The translations under genes and the position numbers were made by a program. From Actinokineospora terrae (GTDB lineage Bacteria; Actinomycetota; Actinomycetes; Mycobacteriales; Pseudonocardiaceae): DNA of 64,000 nucleotides. The stretch lies in assembly GCF_900111175.1 (NCBI RefSeq), contig NZ_FOGI01000002.1:170022-234021 (forward strand). Direction: 5' to 3'. Numbering within the stretch: the first letter of the stretch is position 1; each line of letters begins with the position of its first letter. Under the pieces are notes generated by a model, which was not told where the DNA came from, made no database searches, and saw only the letters and a program-made list of their open reading frames with translations. This document shows, piece by piece, positions 60,510-64,000 of the stretch.

Positions 60510-63500
60510 GACAACCCATTCGTGGTCGGGGTCAGCGAGGTCATCAGGGATTCAGGACCGGCCGAGCGGCGGCGCAGGGCCGGGCGGGCCTTGCGCAGCC
60601 CGCCGAGCAGCGGCACGAGCCCGGCTACGGTGGGGTTGCCGAACACCTCGCGGATGCCCAGCTCCACGCCCAGTTCCGTGCGCACCCGGCTGACCAGCCT
60701 GGTCGCCAGCAGCGAGTGCCCACCCAGGTGGAAGAAGTGGCCGTCGACCGACACGGACGCCAGCCCGAGCACCTCGGCGAAGAGTCCACAGAGGACCTTC
60801 TCCTGCGGCGTCTCCGGCGCGCGGCCGCCGGTGTCCACGCGGACCGGCTCGGGCAGGGCCTTGCGGTCGAGCTTCCCGTTGGGGGTCATCGGCAGCGCGT
60901 CGAGCACGACGAACGCGGCGGGCACCAGGTAGTCCGGCAGCCGGTCGGCCACGACGGCCCGCACCCGGTCGACGTCGAGCGGCCCGTCGGGTACCAGGTA
61001 GGCCACCAGGCGCTTGTCCCCCGGCGTGTCCTGCCGGACGACGACCGCGACCCTGGCCACCCCGGGCAGTCCGCCGATCACGTGCTCGACCTCGGCGGGC
61101 TCGACCCGGAAGCCGCGGATCTTGACCTGGTCGTCGACCCGGCCGAGGAACTCCAGCAGGCCCGCCGACGTCCAGCGCACCAGGTCGCCTGTGCGGTACA
61201 TCCGCTCCCCCGCGGCGCCGAACGGGCACGCCACGAACCGGCCCGCGGTGAGCGCGGGCTGCGCGGCGTAGCCACGGGCCAGACCTCGTCCCGCCATGTA
61301 GAGCTCACCGGCCACGCCTGGCGCTACCGGCCGCAGGTGCTCGTCGAGGACGAAGGTGGTCTTGTTCGCGATCGGCTTGCCGACCGGGATCGTGGCCGCC
61401 TCGGTGTCCTCGGGGCGCACGGTGTGGCAGACGGTGAAGATCGTGTTCTCCAGCGGGCTGTACCCGTTGACGATCCGCAGCCGCGGGTACTCGGCCCGCG
61501 CCCTGGCCACGTGCGCCACCGACAGCGGCTCGCCGCCGGTCATCACCTGGTGCAGGTCGGCGTAGACGCCGGGGTACTCGTCGAGCAGGAAGTTGAACAG
61601 GCTCGACGACAGGTAGGCGGTGGTGATCCCCTTGTCGCGCAACAGGTCGCGCACCGCGGTCGGGTCGGTGCGCTCCCCTGGCAGCAGCACGCAGGTGCGG
61701 CCGTGGAACAGCGCGCCGAACAGCTCCAGCGCGAAGGCGTCCCACGGGACCGGCGAGCACTGGAGGAAGACCTCGCCGGGGCCGAAGTCGATGAAGTCCT
61801 GGTTCACCAGCGTGGACACCAGCGCCCGGTGTGGGGTCATCACGCCCTTGGGGGTGCCGGTCGAGCCGGAGGTGAACATCACGCACGCAAGCCCGGACGG
61901 GTCCACCGGCACGGACGGGCCGTCACCCCCGCTGTCCGGTGCGGTGGCGACGTCCACCAGGCGGGTGCCCGGATCGGCGAGCCGCTCGCCGAGCCCGGCC
62001 CGGGTGAGCACCACCGCGGAGCCGACCCCGCGCAGGACGGACCGCAGCCGCTCGACGGGGTGTTCGAGGTCGAGCAGCGTGTACGCCCCACCTGCCTTGA
62101 GCACCGCCAGCAGCGCGACGATCAGGTCGACGCCGCGTTCGAGGTAGACCCCGACCACCGCGTCCGGCCCCACACCCAGGTCCGCCAGGTGGCGGGCGAG
62201 CCGGTCGGCGCGGGCGTCAAGGCCGCCGTAGGTCGCCTGCTCGGCGCCGGAGACGATCGCGACCGCGTCCGGTGTCGCCGCGGCCTGCTGCTCGAAGCGG
62301 CCGGTGACGGTCGTGTCGGGGACCTCGACGGCGGTGTCGTTCCAGGCCCGCACGACCAGGTCGCGCTCGGTGTCCGACAGCACCTCCAGCGCGGACAGCG
62401 GCGAGAGCGGGCGGGCGACTGCGGCGGCGAGCAGCCGGACGAACCGCTCGACCAGCGTCTGGACGGTCTGCCCGGCGAACCGGTCGTCGCCGTACTCGAC
62501 GGCCAGCGAGATCCCGGCGGGCAGGCCGTCGTCGGTGTGCCGCTCGGTGGCGGCGACGGTCAGGTCGAACTTGGCCCCGCCCATGCCGCCGAAGTCGGCC
62601 TCGACGGCCAGCCCTGGCAGGTCAGGGGCGACGTCGCCGGTGCTCTGCAGGGTGAGCATGGTCTGGAACAGCGGGTGGCGGGCGCTGGAGCGGTCGGGGT
62701 TGAGCACCTCGACCAGCCGCTCGAACGGCACGTCCTGGTGGGCGAGCGCGGCCAGGTCGGTGTCGCGGACCCGGCGCAGCAGTTCGGCGAAGGTCGGGTC
62801 GCCCGCGGTGTCGGCGCGCAGGACCAGGGTGTTGACGAAGAACCCGACCAGGTCGTCGAGGGACTCGTCGCCCCGGGCCGCGACCGGCGACCCGAGGGGG
62901 ATGTCGGTGCCCGCGCCGAGGGCGGTGTAGAGGGCGGCGAGCGCCGACTGGAGGACCATGAACACGGTCGCGTGCTCGGCCCTGGCCAGGACCGCGAGGC
63001 CGCGGTGCAGGTCGGCGTCGAGCGCCGCGGTGACGACCCCGCCGGTGTGGCTGAGGACCGCCGGCCGTGGGCGGGTGTCGGGCAGGTCCAGTTCGACGGG
63101 CAGGTCGGCGAGGGCGCGGGTCCAGAACTCGGTCTGCGCGGCGAGCGAGCCGTCGTCGAGCAGCCCGCGTTGCCAGAGCGTGTAGTCGGCGTACTGGACG
63201 GGCAGTTCTGACCACTGTGGACTTTCCCCTGCCAGTCGCGCGGCGTAGGCCACACCCAGGTCGCGGGTCAGCGGGGCGAGCGAGGAGCCGTCGCAGGCGA
63301 TGTGGTGCAGGACGAGCAGCAGCACGTGCCGGTCCGGCGCGGTGGTGTAGAGGCCGAACCGCAGCGGGGCCTCGGTGGCGAGGTCGAACTCGTGGTGCGC
63401 GTACTCGGTCACAAGCCCGGCGATCCGCGACTCCGGCACCTCGGCCACAGTCAGAGCTGTTGTCGGCCGGTCGAGGACCCGCTGGTACGGCACGCCATCC

Positions 63501-64000
63501 ACGGCCGGGAAGACCGTGCGCAGCGGTTCGTGGCGGCCGATGACGTCGGCGAACGCGAGCGCGAGGGCGGCGCGGTCGACCGCGCCGGTCAAGCGCAGTG
63601 TGAGCGGGATGTTGTAGGCCGCTCCCGCGCCGCCCACCGCCGCGGCGAACCAGAGCCGTTGCTGCGCGTAGGACAGCGGCAGCCTGTCGGGCCTCGGCAC
63701 CGGTCGCGGGCCGGGGCGGTGTTCGCTCTCCCGCAGCCGTTCGAGCAGGCCCGCGACGGTCGGGGTGAGGAACAGGTCGCGCAGCGCCAGATCGGCGCCC
63801 AGGACCGTCCGAACGCGACTGACCAGGCGAGTGGCCAGCAGGGAATGGCCTCCGAGAGCGAAGAAGTCGTCGTCCACGCCGACTGATGCCACACCCAGGA
63901 CTTCGGCGAACAGGCCGCAGAGGGCCACCGCGCGTGGTGAACGGGCCGAGGCGTCGCTCGCTTCGTGTCGCGGTGCGGGCAGTGCCTGCCGGTCGAGTTT
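60506..64000 (-). CDS. NRPS-2 (partial): end of one A-PCP plus a full C-A-PCP module
   Basis: Open at the right edge; 1164 residues visible. It enters with the end of an A domain ([10 protein letters not shown] at 64000), a carrier ([13 protein letters not shown] near 63842) and then C (HHIACDGSS), A and a second carrier ([14 protein letters not shown], Ser near 60714). A 34-residue basic tail ([10 protein letters not shown]...) is a likely docking segment. The A domain has a variant A5 core: NGYSPLENT in place of N-x-YGPTE. Hand-read code: Asp235 Ala236 Leu239 Tyr278 Met299 Gly301 Gly322 Ile330 Phe331, hydrophobic. The stop overlaps the NRPS-1 start by four bases. Confidence 0.93.
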   Translation of the reverse strand, partial: KLDRQALPAPRHEASDASARSPRAVALCGLFAEVLGVASVGVDDDFFALGGHSLLATRLVSRVRTVLGADLALRDLFLTPTVAGLLERLRESEHRPGPRPVPRPDRLPLSYAQQRLWFAAAVGGAGAAYNIPLTLRLTGAVDRAALALAFADVIGRHEPLRTVFPAVDGVPYQRVLDRPTTALTVAEVPESRIAGLVTEYAHHEFDLATEAPLRFGLYTTAPDRHVLLLVLHHIACDGSSLAPLTRDLGVAYAARLAGESPQWSELPVQYADYTLWQRGLLDDGSLAAQTEFWTRALADLPVELDLPDTRPRPAVLSHTGGVVTAALDADLHRGLAVLARAEHATVFMVLQSALAALYTALGAGTDIPLGSPVAARGDESLDDLVGFFVNTLVLRADTAGDPTFAELLRRVRDTDLAALAHQDVPFERLVEVLNPDRSSARHPLFQTMLTLQSTGDVAPDLPGLAVEADFGGMGGAKFDLTVAATERHTDDGLPAGISLAVEYGDDRFAGQTVQTLVERFVRLLAAAVARPLSPLSALEVLSDTERDLVVRAWNDTAVEVPDTTVTGRFEQQAAATPDAVAIVSGAEQATYGGLDARADRLARHLADLGVGPDAVVGVYLERGVDLIVALLAVLKAGGAYTLLDLEHPVERLRSVLRGVGSAVVLTRAGLGERLADPGTRLVDVATAPDSGGDGPSVPVDPSGLACVMFTSGSTGTPKGVMTPHRALVSTLVNQDFIDFGPGEVFLQCSPVPWDAFALELFGALFHGRTCVLLPGERTDPTAVRDLLRDKGITTAYLSSSLFNFLLDEYPGVYADLHQVMTGGEPLSVAHVARARAEYPRLRIVNGYSPLENTIFTVCHTVRPEDTEAATIPVGKPIANKTTFVLDEHLRPVAPGVAGELYMAGRGLARGYAAQPALTAGRFVACPFGAAGERMYRTGDLVRWTSAGLLEFLGRVDDQVKIRGFRVEPAEVEHVIGGLPGVARVAVVVRQDTPGDKRLVAYLVPDGPLDVDRVRAVVADRLPDYLVPAAFVVLDALPMTPNGKLDRKALPEPVRVDTGGRAPETPQEKVLCGLFAEVLGLASVSVDGHFFHLGGHSLLATRLVSRVRTELGVELGIREVFGNPTVAGLVPLLGGLRKARPALRRRSAGPESLMTSLTPTTNGLS

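Noticed and set aside
47379..64000. Repeated DNA blocks every 3.1 kb as possible CRISPR or transposon repeats
   Set aside because: The repeats are homologous NRPS domains in frame (C, A, PCP), far too long and spaced for CRISPR, with no terminal repeats or transposase.
15939..64000. A glycopeptide antibiotic cluster linking vanHAX with the NRPS
   Set aside because: No P450 cross-linking enzymes, halogenase, Hpg/Dpg pathway genes or X-domain in the window, A codes are not Hpg/Dpg/Tyr-like, and 26 kb of unrelated genes intervene.

Overview
The window is very GC-rich, with strong third-position G/C bias, many GTG starts, GGAGG-type ribosome binding sites and long open antisense frames. Together with the gene families present (ECF42 sigma factor with a YCII partner, MEDS and Rsb-type regulators, chromosomal vanHAX, large NRPS genes) this points to a filamentous actinomycete. 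Pseudonocardiales is my best guess, by inference only. No rRNA, tRNA, CRISPR array, insertion sequence or phage gene was seen.

Layout. 0-2.6 kb is a decayed strip: an alpha/beta hydrolase remnant cut by the left edge, an intact DoxX-like gene, a short-chain dehydrogenase with two internal losses, a TetR regulator with paired operators, and a frameshifted membrane protein. 2.6-9.6 kb holds a secreted protein, a DEAD-box helicase, a secreted SGNH hydrolase, an anchored NPCBM-like protein, a LuxR regulator, and a TetR/DJ-1 pair with two matching palindromic operators. 9.6-15.9 kb holds a secreted trypsin-like protease and a divergent locus pairing a 1034-aa TPR-CHAT caspase-like protein with a zinc-ribbon protein and a membrane protein. 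15.9-21.7 kb is a vancomycin-type resistance locus: vanR-vanS, a methyltransferase, and vanH-vanA-vanX with diagnostic residues intact. 21.7-24.5 kb holds small secreted proteins and a beta-propeller lipoprotein.

24.7-28.7 kb is an arsenic locus built from two fusions (ArsR-GNAT and ArsR-arsenate-reductase-like), a flavoprotein, ArsC and an aquaglyceroporin, with no efflux pump in view and a mirror-image operator between the divergent transcripts. 28.8-33.0 kb holds an HTH-less LacI-like sensor, a terpene-cyclase-fold-like protein, and an ECF42 sigma factor/YCII pair beside a RibD-like reductase. 33.1-39.7 kb is a dense partner-switching array: STAS protein, two PP2C phosphatases, two RsbW-like ATPases plus the tail of a lost third copy, MEDS-ATPase, MEDS-STAS and a response regulator. 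No cognate sigma factor lies in that array. 39.7-42.9 kb holds tandem DUF3592-like membrane proteins and an M23 cell-wall peptidase.

43.1-64.0 kb is part of a nonribosomal peptide cluster, all on the minus strand and open at the right edge. NRPS-2 (partial) feeds NRPS-1 (four C-A-PCP modules plus thioesterase) through an ATGA overlap. Next come a short ORF that is a decayed duplicate of the thioesterase tail, an MFS exporter and a terminator-like hairpin. A second unit has an atypical carbamoyltransferase, a helical/NTF2-like fusion protein and a branched-chain aminotransferase, and ends at another hairpin. Hand-read specificity codes suggest three hydrophobic residues, then Asn, then a residue with a basic or otherwise polar side chain before release. 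No epimerase domain was seen. The aminotransferase and carbamoyltransferase probably make or tailor building blocks. This cluster, the CHAT locus and the arsenic locus are the most rewarding parts of the window.
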